The position numbers and the translations under genes were made by a program. 64,000 nt of DNA from Lysobacterales bacterium (GTDB lineage Bacteria > Pseudomonadota > Gammaproteobacteria > Xanthomonadales > Ahniellaceae): positions 806,001 to 870,000 of the forward strand of contig JADJCM010000002.1 of assembly GCA_016703225.1 (NCBI GenBank). Direction: 5' to 3'. Positions within the stretch are counted from its first letter, which is position 1. The number at the start of each line of letters is the position of its first letter. Under the pieces are notes generated by a model that worked only from the letters and a program-made list of their open reading frames with translations, was not told where the DNA came from and did no database searches. Below, piece by piece: positions 46,055-54,764 of this stretch.

Positions 46055-47452
46055 ATGTTCGAGTCGCTCAGCAGTCGTCTCTCCGCCACGATGCAGAAAC
46101 TGCGCGGTCGCGCGCGCCTGACCGAGGAGAACATCCGCGAGGCGATGCGCGACGTGCGCATCGCGCTGCTCGAAGCCGACGTCGCGCTGCCGGTGGTCTC
46201 GGCGCTGATCGAGCGCATCAAGCAGCGCGCGGTCGGACAGGATGTGTTGAAGAGCCTGTCGCCGGGCCAGGCGCTGGTGAAAGTGGTGCAGCAGGAATTG
46301 ACTGCGGTGATGGGCAGCCAGAACAGCGAGCTGAACCTGAATTGCCCGGCGCCGGCGGTGATCCTGATGGCCGGTCTGCAGGGCGCCGGCAAGACCACCA
46401 CCGTCGCCAAGTTGGCCAAGCACCTGCGCGAGCGGCGCAAGAAGAAGGTCATGGTGGTGAGTTGCGACGTCTATCGACCCGCCGCGATCGAACAGCTGAA
46501 GACGCTGGCTGGTCAAGTCGATGCGCTGTTCCATCCCAGCGAAACCGGCGAGGCCGCGGTCACCATCGTGCAGCGCGCGCTCGACGATGCGCGCAAGAGC
46601 TTCGCCGACGTGCTGATCATCGACTCGGCTGGTCGTCTCGCGATCGACAACGCGATGATGGAGGAGATCGCGGCGGTGCATGAGGCCGCGCAACCGATCG
46701 AGACCCTGTTCGTGGTCGATGCCATGACCGGCCAGGATGCGGCCAATACTGCCAAGGCGTTTGCGGCCGCGTTGCCGCTGACCGGCGTGATCCTGACCAA
46801 GACCGACGGCGACGCGCGCGGCGGCGCGGCCCTGTCGGTGCGCTACATCACCGGCCGTCCGATCAAGTTCGTCGGTGCCGGCGAAAAGCCCGACGCGCTC
46901 GAACCCTTCCATCCCGAACGCGCCGCGTCGCGCATCCTGGACATGGGCGATGTGCTCAGCCTGGTCGAGGAGGTCGAGCGCAAAGTCGACCAGGAGAAGG
47001 CGCAGAAGCTGGCCGAGAAGGTCATCAAGGGCAAGAAGTTCGACTTGAACGACATGCGCGACCAGCTCAGCCAGATGCAGAACATGGGCGGCTTGACCGG
47101 GCTGATGGACAAGCTGCCGGGGATGGGCCAGATCCCGCAGAATCTGAAGGACAAGGTCAACAACCGCGATGTCGATCGCATGATCGCGATCATCGGTTCG
47201 ATGACCAGAAAGGAACGGCGCCACCCGGACCTGCTCAACGGCTCGCGCAAGGTGCGTGTGGCGCGTGGTTCCGGCACGCAGCCGGCCGACGTCAACCGCC
47301 TGCTCAAGCAGTACCAGCAGATGGAGAAGATGATGTCCAAGCTCTCCGGCGGCGGGCTCAAGGGCCTGATGCGACAGATGAAGGGCATGATGGGCGCGGG
47401 CGGCATGGGCCCCGGTGGCATGGGGCCGGGTGGAATGCTGCCGCCGCGCTGA
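46055..47452 (+). CDS. ffh: Signal recognition particle protein Ffh
   Basis: Ffh binds 4.5S RNA and signal sequences and, with FtsY, delivers nascent membrane proteins to SecYEG. The 465-residue protein has the N domain (MFESLSSRLSATMQKLRG), the GTPase motifs GLQGAGKTTTVAKLAKHL, DSAGRLAID (usually DTAGR) and TKTDGDARGGAAL, and the Met-rich M domain ending MMGAGGMGPGGMGPGGM. Start 46055 is standard for the family. No 4.5S RNA gene was found in the window. Confidence 0.96.
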   Translation: MFESLSSRLSATMQKLRGRARLTEENIREAMRDVRIALLEADVALPVVSALIERIKQRAVGQDVLKSLSPGQALVKVVQQELTAVMGSQNSELNLNCPAPAVILMAGLQGAGKTTTVAKLAKHLRERRKKKVMVVSCDVYRPAAIEQLKTLAGQVDALFHPSETGEAAVTIVQRALDDARKSFADVLIIDSAGRLAIDNAMMEEIAAVHEAAQPIETLFVVDAMTGQDAANTAKAFAAALPLTGVILTKTDGDARGGAALSVRYITGRPIKFVGAGEKPDALEPFHPERAASRILDMGDVLSLVEEVERKVDQEKAQKLAEKVIKGKKFDLNDMRDQLSQMQNMGGLTGLMDKLPGMGQIPQNLKDKVNNRDVDRMIAIIGSMTRKERRHPDLLNGSRKVRVARGSGTQPADVNRLLKQYQQMEKMMSKLSGGGLKGLMRQMKGMMGAGGMGPGGMGPGGMLPPR

Positions 47453-47453
47453 G

Positions 47454-47475
47454 CGCCCGCGAAATTTCGCAGGCG
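47454..47475. promoter_or_regulatory. Palindrome upstream of the first ComEA-like gene
   Basis: GCGAAATTTCGC (47459-47470) is a perfect 12-bp palindrome, extended to 22 bp with one mismatch. It lies about 137 bases before the ComEA-like start and shares GCGAAATTTCGCAG-x-CGAT with the site upstream of the second ComEA-like gene. In position it directly follows the ffh stop. Confidence 0.55.
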
Positions 47476-47601
47476 ATCGGGCGGGGAAGGCGCAGGCTGG
47501 GTTCCGAAGCAGACGCAGGAATGGGGAGGGGCGGATGCCGAGAATGGTCTCCGTCCGGTGAGCACACCGGCACAACCTCCAACCCATCCAAGGAAACCGC
47601 C

Positions 47602-47886
47602 ATGAACTTCATCAAGAACCTCGTCCTCGGCCTGACCCTGTCGCTGGCCTCGCTCGCTGCCTTCGCGGCGCAGATCAACCTCAACACCGCGAGCGCAACG
47701 CAACTCGAAACCCTGAACGGCATCGGCGCCGCCAAGGCAGAAGCCATCGTCGCCTATCGCACCGAGCACGGCGGCTTCAAGTCGGTCGACGAACTCGCCA
47801 ACGTGAAGGGCATCGGCCTGAAGACGGTCGAGAAGAATCGCGACCAGATGACCGTCGCCGCCCCGACGCGCAAGTCGCAGCCGTAA
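47602..47886 (+). CDS. ComEA-like secreted helix-hairpin-helix protein, copy 1
   Basis: A 94-residue protein: signal peptide (MNFIKNLVLGLTLSLASLA, cleavage near AFA) and a single HhH pair of the ComEA type, beginning AQINLNTASATQLETLNGIG and continuing KGIGLKTVEKNRDQM. ComEA binds incoming double-stranded DNA in the periplasm during natural transformation; short HhH proteins like this are the proteobacterial form. RBS AAGGAAA six bases upstream. A paralogue with 60% or so visible identity is at 58697. Confidence 0.88.
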   Translation: MNFIKNLVLGLTLSLASLAAFAAQINLNTASATQLETLNGIGAAKAEAIVAYRTEHGGFKSVDELANVKGIGLKTVEKNRDQMTVAAPTRKSQP

Positions 47887-47902
47887 GCCGCCTCCCGCGA
47901 TG

Positions 47903-47937
47903 ACGACACGCCCGCCTTTGCGCGGGCGTGGTCGTTT
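47903..47937 (+). terminator. Terminator after the first ComEA-like gene
   Basis: CACGCCCGC (47907-47915) pairs with GCGGGCGTG (47922-47930) across a six-base loop, with ACGA/TCGT extending the stem past a bulge and a short T run after. It separates the gene from the convergent nucleotidyltransferase. Confidence 0.7.
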
Positions 47938-47942
47938 CCGAG

Positions 47943-48761
47943 TCAGGCCGGCTTGGTGTGCTTGCGCCGTCGCTCGCGTTGACGCTTCAGCGTTTCGATG
48001 GCCTCGGCAACGGACTTCCGGACCTGCGGCCAGCGGATTTCACGGAACTCTCGTGATTCAATCCTTTCGATGGGTACAGCATCGAGTACGTCGACATCAA
48101 ACTCGGTCTTGAGATAGATGCCGGCGTCAGATCGGGCCAGCGTCGCAATGCGTTCCGCAGCCTTGAGTTGCTCGCGAAGCCGAGTTCCTGCACCGCCCTG
48201 GCAGACTTCGGACAGGTAGGCCTTCACCACTTCAATCGCCAGTCGGCATTGGGCAATGGAGGCTGACCCACGCTTCTCGGGAAGCCGCTCAACATTTCTC
48301 GCTCGACTTAGCAAGCAGTCGATGGGATGCATCAGCTTGAGTGTGATGTCGCCGACGGTCATTTCCACAGCGTTGGATCTGAGCTTGTCCTCGTCCTCGC
48401 GCGAATATCCAATGAGCGCGTTGAGGTAATCGATTCCTATCGGATCTCGTCGATCGTGAAATCCATGGATCCAGATTCGCGCCGAGTTGGTGGTGGCATC
48501 AGAAAGCGTTGCCTCCCTATAGCCTGGGGCTGCGTCCAAAGTGTTCACCAATCTACTGAGCGACCGGCGCGCGTCAAAGCGAGTGCCCAGAAAATCGAGA
48601 TCCGAGGTGAGGCCGGCCGCCAACGCACTTGGTGGCGCAACGCCGTAGTAGTCCGCCCACATCGCCAGCGCTTGCCCACCAACGAGGATTCCCTCAAGTC
48701 TGGCCGAGAGAACTTCTCTCGCTTCCGCCTGAGTGAGTCTTAACGAATTCGTCCCGGCCAT
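47943..48761 (-). CDS. Nucleotidyltransferase-fold protein, AbiEii-like
   Basis: A 272-residue protein with the minimal nucleotidyltransferase signature: GILVGGQALAMW, then LTSDLDFLGT with the DxD pair, then a third acidic residue in GIDYLN. AbiEii/MenT-type toxins and related enzymes of this fold modify tRNA or proteins. The remainder is helical and charged (KRQRERRRKHTKPA at the end). It follows, with 22 bases of overlap, a 60-residue basic protein. The pair has slightly lower GC than the surroundings, suggesting acquisition. Whether it is a toxin cannot be told from sequence. Confidence 0.65.
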   Translation of the reverse strand: MAGTNSLRLTQAEAREVLSARLEGILVGGQALAMWADYYGVAPPSALAAGLTSDLDFLGTRFDARRSLSRLVNTLDAAPGYREATLSDATTNSARIWIHGFHDRRDPIGIDYLNALIGYSREDEDKLRSNAVEMTVGDITLKLMHPIDCLLSRARNVERLPEKRGSASIAQCRLAIEVVKAYLSEVCQGGAGTRLREQLKAAERIATLARSDAGIYLKTEFDVDVLDAVPIERIESREFREIRWPQVRKSVAEAIETLKRQRERRRKHTKPA

Positions 48762-48922
48762 TTCAAGCGAACTCCGGGCGCGCGAAGGCTCAAGAGTACG
48801 GGCATCTTCAGTGATCGATCGGCGGCATAGGCAGCCAGTTCTTTCTCGCGCGCGACATCGTCCGACCTTTGAAGGTCCGATGACTTGACCACCACACGCT
48901 TGGCTTTGGGCTTGGCTTTCAT
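48740..48922 (-). CDS. Small basic protein upstream of the nucleotidyltransferase
   Basis: A 60-residue protein starting MKAKPKAKRVVVKSSDLQ, with a charged middle (DDVAREKELAAYAADRS) and a basic end. Its last 22 bases overlap the nucleotidyltransferase start. I recognise no family; by position it could be the cognate antitoxin or a DNA-binding partner. The frame runs upstream into the Smr gene shadow, so the ATG at 48922 is the natural start. Confidence 0.5.
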   Translation of the reverse strand: MKAKPKAKRVVVKSSDLQRSDDVAREKELAAYAADRSLKMPVLLSLRAPGVRLKWPGRIR

Positions 48923-48969
48923 GGCGACTCCGATGCCGCGAAAATTACCACAGCCGCGCCGGGGTGGGC

Positions 48970-49548
48970 TTAGCGGGTCCCTTTCAGCAACACCACCACC
49001 GCACCGCTGCCGCCGTCGTTGAAGCGTGCCGAGCGGAAGGCGAGCACGTCGCCGCGCTGGCGCAGCAGGCGGTCGGTGAGGGCCTTGAGCACCGGGCCGT
49101 CGTGCCTGGAGCGCAGGCCCTTGCCGTGGATGATCTTCACGCACAGGAAATCGCGTGCCTTGCACTCGCCGAGGAAGCGCGCGATTGCCTCGCGGGCCAC
49201 GGCGGCGGTCATCTGGTGCAGGTCGAGTTCGTCGCGCACGCTGTACTGGCCGCGGCCGAGCTTGAGCAGGATGCGCGGCGCGATGCCGTTCTTGAGGTAG
49301 CGCAGCGGTTCGGCGGCGTCCGGGTCGAGCGAACTCGGCAGCGGACGCAACAGTTCCTCCATCACCCGCGCGTCGTCGCGCCGCGACTGTACCGGCTCCG
49401 CCGCGGGCGCCGGCGCGCGCGTGTCCTGGCGATCACTTTCGATGCGACGCACGCTGCCGATCGCTTCCAGGAACAGCGCGCGGTCATCGGCCGCGACGGG
49501 CGTGGGCGCAGCGGGCTTGCGGCGGGAGTCGGGCGGGCGTTTGGACAT
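48970..49548 (-). CDS. Smr-domain protein
   Basis: A 192-residue protein with a C-terminal Smr domain (about 100-190): the DELDLHQMTAAVAREAIARFL motif with the conserved DLH, and KIIHGKGLRSRHDGPVLK containing HGKG. Smr domains are endonucleases; SmrB in E. coli cleaves mRNA at collided ribosomes. The N-terminal half is disordered and charged. It lies divergent from surE, 108 bases apart. Confidence 0.88.
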   Translation of the reverse strand: MSKRPPDSRRKPAAPTPVAADDRALFLEAIGSVRRIESDRQDTRAPAPAAEPVQSRRDDARVMEELLRPLPSSLDPDAAEPLRYLKNGIAPRILLKLGRGQYSVRDELDLHQMTAAVAREAIARFLGECKARDFLCVKIIHGKGLRSRHDGPVLKALTDRLLRQRGDVLAFRSARFNDGGSGAVVVLLKGTR

Positions 49549-49624
49549 GGGCGAGCGCGCTGGCGATGGCGGAACTTGTAGCAGAACCGCCGCAGCCGGT
49601 GCGTCGGTGCGCGGGCGGCTCCGC

Positions 49625-49630
49625 TATCAT
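49625..49630 (+). promoter_or_regulatory. Putative -10 for the surE operon
   Basis: TATCAT, 27-32 bases before the surE start in the 108-base gap divergent from the Smr gene; the same hexamer in the same sequence setting (TATCATGCGC) lies ahead of rlmE. No clear -35. Confidence 0.35.
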
Positions 49631-49656
49631 GCGCCGTTTCCGAGAATTCCCCGTAC

Positions 49657-50436
49657 ATGCATGTCCTGGTAAGCAATGACGACGGCGTCGAAGCGCCTGG
49701 CATCCGCATCCTCGCCGATGCGATGCGCGCACTTGGCAAGGTCACCGTGGTCGCGCCCGACCGCGATCGCAGCGGTGCCAGCAATTCGCTGACGCTCGAT
49801 GGCCCGATCCGCGTGACCGAGATCGAACCGGGGCGCTACCGCGTCGCCGGCACCCCGACCGACTGCGTGCATCTGGCGCTGTGCGGCATGCTGGAAAACG
49901 AGCCCGACATCGTGGTCTCCGGGATCAATACCTCGGCCAACATGGGCGACGACGTGCTCTATTCGGGCACGGTCGCGGCGGCGATGGAGGGGCGCTTCCT
50001 CGGTCATCCGGCGGTCGCGGTGTCGCTCGCCTCGCGCGAACACGATCCGCAGCACTACGCGACGGCGGCGCGCGCCACGCTCGCCATCGTACGCAAGCTG
50101 GTCGCTGACCCGCTGCCGGCGGACACCATCCTCAACGTCAACGTGCCGGATCGCGCCTGGGACGAGATCGCCGGTTTCGAGGTGACCCGGCTCGGCCATC
50201 GCCATCGTGCCGAGCCCTGCGTCCGCGCCAACGATCCGCGCGGCCGCGACATCTGGTGGATCGGTCCGGCCGGCCCCGAGCAGGACGCAGGTCCCGGTAC
50301 TGACTTCGATGCGGTGCGTCGCGGGTTCATTTCGATCACCCCGCTGCAAGTCGATCTGACGCGCTACACCGCGCTGGAAAACGTCGCCGCCTGGGTCGAT
50401 GCGCTGTCGGGTTCGATCGGGACGCGCAAGGCATGA
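49657..50436 (+). CDS. surE: 5'-nucleotidase SurE
   Basis: SurE is a divalent-metal-dependent phosphatase of nucleoside 5'- and 3'-monophosphates, tied to stationary-phase survival. The 259-residue protein begins MHVLVSNDDGVEAPGI, with Asp8/Asp9 as metal ligands, and has VVAPDRDRSGASNSLTL and the GTPTDCVHLAL and VVSGINTSANMGDDVLYSGTV segments. First gene of surE-pcm-yqaA-nlpD-rpoS; its stop overlaps pcm (ATGA). Confidence 0.96.
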   Translation: MHVLVSNDDGVEAPGIRILADAMRALGKVTVVAPDRDRSGASNSLTLDGPIRVTEIEPGRYRVAGTPTDCVHLALCGMLENEPDIVVSGINTSANMGDDVLYSGTVAAAMEGRFLGHPAVAVSLASREHDPQHYATAARATLAIVRKLVADPLPADTILNVNVPDRAWDEIAGFEVTRLGHRHRAEPCVRANDPRGRDIWWIGPAGPEQDAGPGTDFDAVRRGFISITPLQVDLTRYTALENVAAWVDALSGSIGTRKA

Positions 50437-51098
50437 TGGTGCGGCGCGATCCGGCCGGGCTCGGCATGACCTCGCAACGCGCGCGCGACCGCATGGTCGA
50501 AACCCTGCGCGCGGGCGGCATCCAGAATCCGCGCGTGCTCGATGTCATGCGCAACCTGTCGCGGCACCTGTTCGTCGACGAGGGTCTGGAGGTGCGCGCC
50601 TACGAGAACTCGCCACTGCCGATCGGGCAGGGGCAGACGATTTCGCAGCCCTACATCGTCGCGCGCATGACCGAACTGGTGCTCGCGGCGAACCCGAAGA
50701 AGGTGCTGGAGATCGGCACCGGCTCCGGTTACCAGGCCGCGGTACTGTCGCAACTGGTGTCGCAGGTGTTCTCGGTCGAGCGCATCGGTTCGTTGCTGCG
50801 CAATGCGCGGCGGCACTTTCGCAGCCTCGGCATCGAGAACATCCGCACCCGCCACGACGACGGCCGTCGCGGCTGGCCCGAAGAGGCGCCATTCGACGCG
50901 ATCGTGGTGACCGCGGCCGGCGAATACATCGACCCGCTGCTGGCCGAACAACTGGCGCCCGGCGGTGTGCTGATCGCACCGGTTGGACCGCAGGGCGGCG
51001 AGCAGAAACTGGTGCGCGTGACCCGCGATGCCGACGGCCTGCACGAGTCGGTGCTGGAAGCGGTGAGCTTCGTGCCGCTGCTCGGGGGGGTGCTCTGA
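50433..51098 (+). CDS. pcm: Protein-L-isoaspartate O-methyltransferase
   Basis: Pcm methylates L-isoaspartyl residues with S-adenosylmethionine so they can revert to aspartate. The 221-residue product has the family motifs PLPIGQGQTISQPYIVA, the SAM loop VLEIGTGSGYQAA, and DAIVVTAAGEYIDPLL with LAPGGVLIAPVG. It overlaps the surE stop by four bases and the next start by one (TGATG), so the whole run is translationally linked. Confidence 0.96.
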   Translation: MMVRRDPAGLGMTSQRARDRMVETLRAGGIQNPRVLDVMRNLSRHLFVDEGLEVRAYENSPLPIGQGQTISQPYIVARMTELVLAANPKKVLEIGTGSGYQAAVLSQLVSQVFSVERIGSLLRNARRHFRSLGIENIRTRHDDGRRGWPEEAPFDAIVVTAAGEYIDPLLAEQLAPGGVLIAPVGPQGGEQKLVRVTRDADGLHESVLEAVSFVPLLGGVL

Positions 51099-51685
51099 TG
51101 GCCGTGTTCCAGCCGCTGTACCAGAAGACGCTGGGCTGGTCGCGACATCGCCACGCGCCGGCGTGGTTGACCTTTCTGAGTTTCATCGAGGCGATTTTCT
51201 TCCCGGTGCCGCCGGAGGTGATGCTGGCGCCGATGACGCTGGCGCACCCGAAATCCTGGTTCCGCTACGCATCGGCGAGCCTGCTCGGTTCCACCGCCGG
51301 CGCCTTCATCGGCTATGCGCTCGGCATGTTCGCGATCGCGCTGGTCGAGCCGCACCTGGTCAGCTGGGGTCTGGACGGCGCCTTCAACGAGGCCCGCGAT
51401 TCGCTGCAGAAGCATGGCTTCTGGATCATGCTGGTCGGCGGTTTCACGCCGGTGCCATTCAAACTGTTCACGATCGCCGCGGGCACGGTGTCGATGCCGC
51501 TGCTGCCCTTCGTCGCCGCGGTGCTGATCGGCCGCGGCAAGCGCGTGTATCTGGTCGCGGGTGCCATCCGCCTGGGCGGCGAGCGTGCCGAGCGCGCGTT
51601 GCATCGCTACATCGAGCCGGTGGGCTGGGCCGCGCTGGCATTGCTGGCGATCGGCATGATCGCGCTGTTCGTGTGGAAGGGCTGA
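51098..51685 (+). CDS. yqaA: YqaA-like small DedA-superfamily membrane protein
   Basis: A 195-residue inner membrane protein (four or five hydrophobic segments) of the YqaA/SNARE-associated DedA type: FLSFIEAIFFPVPPEVML, LLGSTAGAFIGYALG and the conserved GFTPVPFKLFTIAAG loop. DedA proteins move undecaprenyl phosphate or phosphatidylethanolamine across the membrane; YqaA's own role is unknown. Its position between pcm and nlpD is typical of Xanthomonads and Pseudomonads. The start overlaps the pcm stop by one base. Confidence 0.88.
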   Translation: MAVFQPLYQKTLGWSRHRHAPAWLTFLSFIEAIFFPVPPEVMLAPMTLAHPKSWFRYASASLLGSTAGAFIGYALGMFAIALVEPHLVSWGLDGAFNEARDSLQKHGFWIMLVGGFTPVPFKLFTIAAGTVSMPLLPFVAAVLIGRGKRVYLVAGAIRLGGERAERALHRYIEPVGWAALALLAIGMIALFVWKG

Positions 51686-51687
51686 GC

Positions 51688-52746
51688 ATGCGCCTGCGCG
51701 TACTGGCCTGCATGACCGTGTGGCTCGCCGCATGCGCGAGCTTCGAACCGCGCATCTCGGTCGAGTCGCACAAGCCGGCAGGCAATATGTCGGCACCGGA
51801 GTCTGCACCCACCGATGGTGCGGTCGCGACTTCCGTCGCTGGCGGCTACGTGGTGGCACGCGGCGACACGCTGTATGGCATCGCCTTTCGCAACAAGCTC
51901 GATTTCCGCGATCTCGCGGCGTGGAACAACATCGCTGCACCGTACACGATCTACCCGGGACAGCCGCTGCGCCTGACGCCGCCGACGCGCACCACTCGGG
52001 TCGTGGTGCCGGATCCGCCTGTAGCCGCCACCGCTGTCGCGGCGGCGCCGGTCGACGCTGCGCTGCCGGTGGCGGCGGCGGTCGTCGACACTAGTGATGT
52101 GCAGACCTTCGCCGTCAGCGACGACCCTGCGCCCGGCGCGGTGGCCGCTGCACAGCCGCTGATCACACAGGCGGCGCCAGCGGCCACGCCCGCGACGAGC
52201 TCGCCGGCCGCAGCGATCGGCCTGGCGCCGACCGCGCCTGCGCCGGCCGAGGTTGCGGCGGTTCCGGTCGCAGCTGCGACCGCTGATGTCGGCGTGGCGG
52301 TTGCTCCGACACCGGCCGCAGTCGACAGTGCGCCGCGCGCGGTGGTGGACCCGAAAGCGCCGACGCGCGAGCGTGAGGGCCTGCGCTGGCGCTGGCCGGT
52401 GAATGGCGCGCTGATCGGACGTTTCGTCGAAGGCGATCCGACCCAGCAGGGCATCGACCTCGGTGGCGGACTGGGGAACCCGGTGCTCGCGGCCGCCGCC
52501 GGTGAAGTGGTCTACTCCGGCAACGGCCTGCTCGGCTACGGCGAGTTGGTGATCGTGCAGCACACGCCAGGTTTCCTGAGCGCCTATGGCCACAACCAGA
52601 AGCGGCTGGTGCTCGAGGGCGCCAAGGTCCAGGCCGGCCAGCCGATTGCCGAGATGGGTCGACGCGGCGGCATCGACATGCTGCATTTCGAGATCCGCCG
52701 CAACGGCAAGCCGGTTGACCCGCTAGGCTATCTGCCGCAGCGCTGA
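51688..52746 (+). CDS. nlpD: NlpD-like lipoprotein, LysM and degenerate LytM
   Basis: NlpD is an outer-membrane lipoprotein that activates the amidase AmiC at the division site. The 352-residue protein has a lipobox (TVWLAAC), a LysM domain (about 52-97; YVVARGDTLYGIAFRNKLD), a long Ala/Val/Pro linker and a C-terminal LytM/M23 domain. Zinc ligands are partly lost: the first His is Gln (QQGIDLGG) and HLHFEIR is MLHFEIR, as in NlpD/EnvC activators without own activity. A rpoS promoter commonly lies within nlpD; I could not locate it. Confidence 0.93.
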   Translation: MRLRVLACMTVWLAACASFEPRISVESHKPAGNMSAPESAPTDGAVATSVAGGYVVARGDTLYGIAFRNKLDFRDLAAWNNIAAPYTIYPGQPLRLTPPTRTTRVVVPDPPVAATAVAAAPVDAALPVAAAVVDTSDVQTFAVSDDPAPGAVAAAQPLITQAAPAATPATSSPAAAIGLAPTAPAPAEVAAVPVAAATADVGVAVAPTPAAVDSAPRAVVDPKAPTREREGLRWRWPVNGALIGRFVEGDPTQQGIDLGGGLGNPVLAAAAGEVVYSGNGLLGYGELVIVQHTPGFLSAYGHNQKRLVLEGAKVQAGQPIAEMGRRGGIDMLHFEIRRNGKPVDPLGYLPQR

Positions 52747-52753
52747 GGCCGCC

Positions 52754-53635
52754 ATGCACCGCACGCCCGAAGATGAACTGCCGACCGACGACCTGCTCGA
52801 ACTGCTCGGGCCGGCGAATGCGGACACCTTCGAACGCGACTCGACCACCGCCTATCTGAACGAGATCGGCTTGATTCCCTTGCTTGACGCCGCGGCCGAA
52901 CGCGAACTGGCCGAGCGCGCCCGCGCCGGCGAACTGGCTGCGCGACAAGGCCTGATCGAAGCCAATCTGCGTCTGGTGGTGAATGCCGCCCGTGCCTACC
53001 TCGGGCGTGGCCTGCCGATGCTGGACTTGATCGCCGAAGGCAATCTCGGGCTGATCCGCGCGGTGGAGAAGTTCGATCCCGCGCGCGGATTCCGTTTCTC
53101 GACCTACGCGATGTGGTGGATTCGCGAAGCCATCGAGTTCGCGCTGATGCGGCAGACGCGCGCGGTACGACTGCCGGTGCACGTGCTGCGCGAACTGGCG
53201 CAGGTGCTGCGCGCCGGCCGCGAGCTGACGCGCACGCTGGCGCGCACGCCGACGCTGGAAGAGATCGGCCGCGCCGTCGGCAAGGACGCCACCGAGGTCG
53301 CGCGCCTGTATCGCTTCAACGCGCGCATCGATTCGCTCGATGCGGCGCTGGCAGCGGACGACGAGCGACTGCTCGGCGAACTGGTGCCGACGCCCGACGA
53401 GGCCGCCGCTGACGGCCTCGGTGAAATCGCGCACGATGCCCGCCTCGACCTGTGGCTGGCGGAACTGCCGGCGCGCAGCCGCGAGGTGCTGGAGCGGCGA
53501 TTCGGTCTGCTCGAACAACCGCTGCAGTCACTCGCCGAAGTGGCGCAGGTGCTCGGCGTGTCGCGCGAGCGCGTGCGCCAGATCGAAGCCGAGGCTCTGG
53601 CGCGGTTGCGCGTGCGAGCGCGCGAACCGAACTAG
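52754..53635 (+). CDS. rpoS: RNA polymerase sigma factor RpoS
   Basis: RpoS directs the stationary-phase and general-stress regulon. The 293-residue protein has region 1.2 (DSTTAYLNEIGLIPLL), region 2 (LIAEGNLGLIRAVEKFDPARGFRFSTYAMWWIREAIE), region 3 (LPVHVLRELAQVLRAGRELT) and region 4 (SRERVRQIEAEALARLRV). It is somewhat shorter than E. coli RpoS (330), mainly at the termini. The position after nlpD, 7 bases downstream, confirms RpoS over RpoD or RpoH. It is convergent with the TonB-like gene; the stops overlap by 4 bases. Confidence 0.95.
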   Translation: MHRTPEDELPTDDLLELLGPANADTFERDSTTAYLNEIGLIPLLDAAAERELAERARAGELAARQGLIEANLRLVVNAARAYLGRGLPMLDLIAEGNLGLIRAVEKFDPARGFRFSTYAMWWIREAIEFALMRQTRAVRLPVHVLRELAQVLRAGRELTRTLARTPTLEEIGRAVGKDATEVARLYRFNARIDSLDAALAADDERLLGELVPTPDEAAADGLGEIAHDARLDLWLAELPARSREVLERRFGLLEQPLQSLAEVAQVLGVSRERVRQIEAEALARLRVRAREPN

Positions 53636-54303
53636 CCTTGCGCCAGGCTGAAGTAGATCGGCACCAGCGCGCGCGAACGGACCGGCAATCCGTTCTCGAT
53701 CGAGGGTCGGAAGCGCCAGCGGCGCTGCACCTGTTCGATCGCGCTGCGGTCCAGCACGCCGTGCCCGGAACCGTGCTGCACCTGCACGGCTTCCGGCCGA
53801 CCGTCGACGCCGATCGTCACCAGCAACAGGACTTCGCCCTGCCAGCCCTTGCGGATGGCTGCGGTCGGATAGCGCGGCGGCGGTGCTTCGAGGTAGGAGG
53901 CGGCGCCGATCTGTTCCGGTGTGAAGGCTTCGGAGTCGCCGATTGCGGTTTGCGGCAGGGTTGGCAGCGTGGGCGCGGTGTCGGTCACGAGCTCGGCCAG
54001 CGACGCAGCCGGTAGCGGATTCGGGATCGCTGCTGGAAGCGGCGGCGCGCGGTGTGTCGGTGCCGCTGTCGGCTTTGGCGTCTGCAGCGGAACCAGCGGC
54101 GCCGGTGGCGGCGGATCGATCGGGCGCTCGCGGATCAGCACTTCGATCGGATCGGCGACCACATTCGGTGCGGTGTCCGGTGCCCGCACCGGAGCGATGA
54201 GCAGGGCGAATGCACCAACATGCAGGACCAGGGCAAAGGCCATGGCGCTGGTACGCGCCGGGCTGATGCGGGTTTCGGGAGCGGTGGTGGCAAGTGCTGA
54301 CAT
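53632..54303 (-). CDS. TonB-like energy transducer
   Basis: A 223-residue protein with an N-terminal transmembrane helix (SAMAFALVLHVGAFALLIAPV), a Pro-rich periplasmic spacer (IDPPPPAPLVPLQTPKP) and a TonB C-terminal domain with YPTAAIRKGWQGEVLLLVTIGVDG and RWRFRPSIENG. TonB couples the proton motive force, via ExbB/ExbD, to outer-membrane receptors. No exbBD or receptor is adjacent. Start 54303 (MSALATTAPETRI). Confidence 0.82.
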   Translation of the reverse strand: MSALATTAPETRISPARTSAMAFALVLHVGAFALLIAPVRAPDTAPNVVADPIEVLIRERPIDPPPPAPLVPLQTPKPTAAPTHRAPPLPAAIPNPLPAASLAELVTDTAPTLPTLPQTAIGDSEAFTPEQIGAASYLEAPPPRYPTAAIRKGWQGEVLLLVTIGVDGRPEAVQVQHGSGHGVLDRSAIEQVQRRWRFRPSIENGLPVRSRALVPIYFSLAQG

Positions 54304-54378
54304 GAGCTTCCCCTCTGAAACCGGAACGGCTCCGGTAGAGCGGGCAACGCGCATGCAGGCGGTTCGGGGTTTGCTGCT

Positions 54379-54756
54379 TCAGTCCACGGTCGGGAGGATG
54401 AAGGCGACGAGTGCCTTGCGCCCTTCGCCGAGCAGCACGTTGTAGGTGCGCGCGGCGGCGGCGTTGTCCATCACTTCGATGCCGATGCGCCGCGTCAGGA
54501 AGGCGGCGAACACTTCACGCGCGGGAAATACCTGGCTCGGGCCGGTGCCGAGAATCACCACTGCGGGTTCGAGTGCGAGCAGGGCCTCGCACTCGCCTGC
54601 AGACAGCGCTTTCGCGTCGCGCACCGGCCAGTCGAATGCGGCGACGCCGGTGCCCAGCACGAAGCTCGAACGACGTTCGCCGCTGGCCAGCAGGATGCGG
54701 TCAGGGCCGACGGCGCGGACATGATCGCCGCCGGGCGCCTCATGACTCAATTGCAT
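54379..54756 (-). CDS. Mth938-like (DUF498) protein
   Basis: A 125-residue protein of the Mth938/NDUFAF3 fold family: RILLASGERRSSFVLG, then LALEPAVVILGTGPSQVFP and a C-terminal IEVMDNAAAARTYNVLLGEGR. Homologues assist assembly of respiratory complex I in mitochondria; the bacterial role is unclear. It sits 8 bases after yhbY and probably shares its transcript. Confidence 0.85.
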   Translation of the reverse strand: MQLSHEAPGGDHVRAVGPDRILLASGERRSSFVLGTGVAAFDWPVRDAKALSAGECEALLALEPAVVILGTGPSQVFPAREVFAAFLTRRIGIEVMDNAAAARTYNVLLGEGRKALVAFILPTVD

Positions 54757-54764
54757 GGCCGCGC

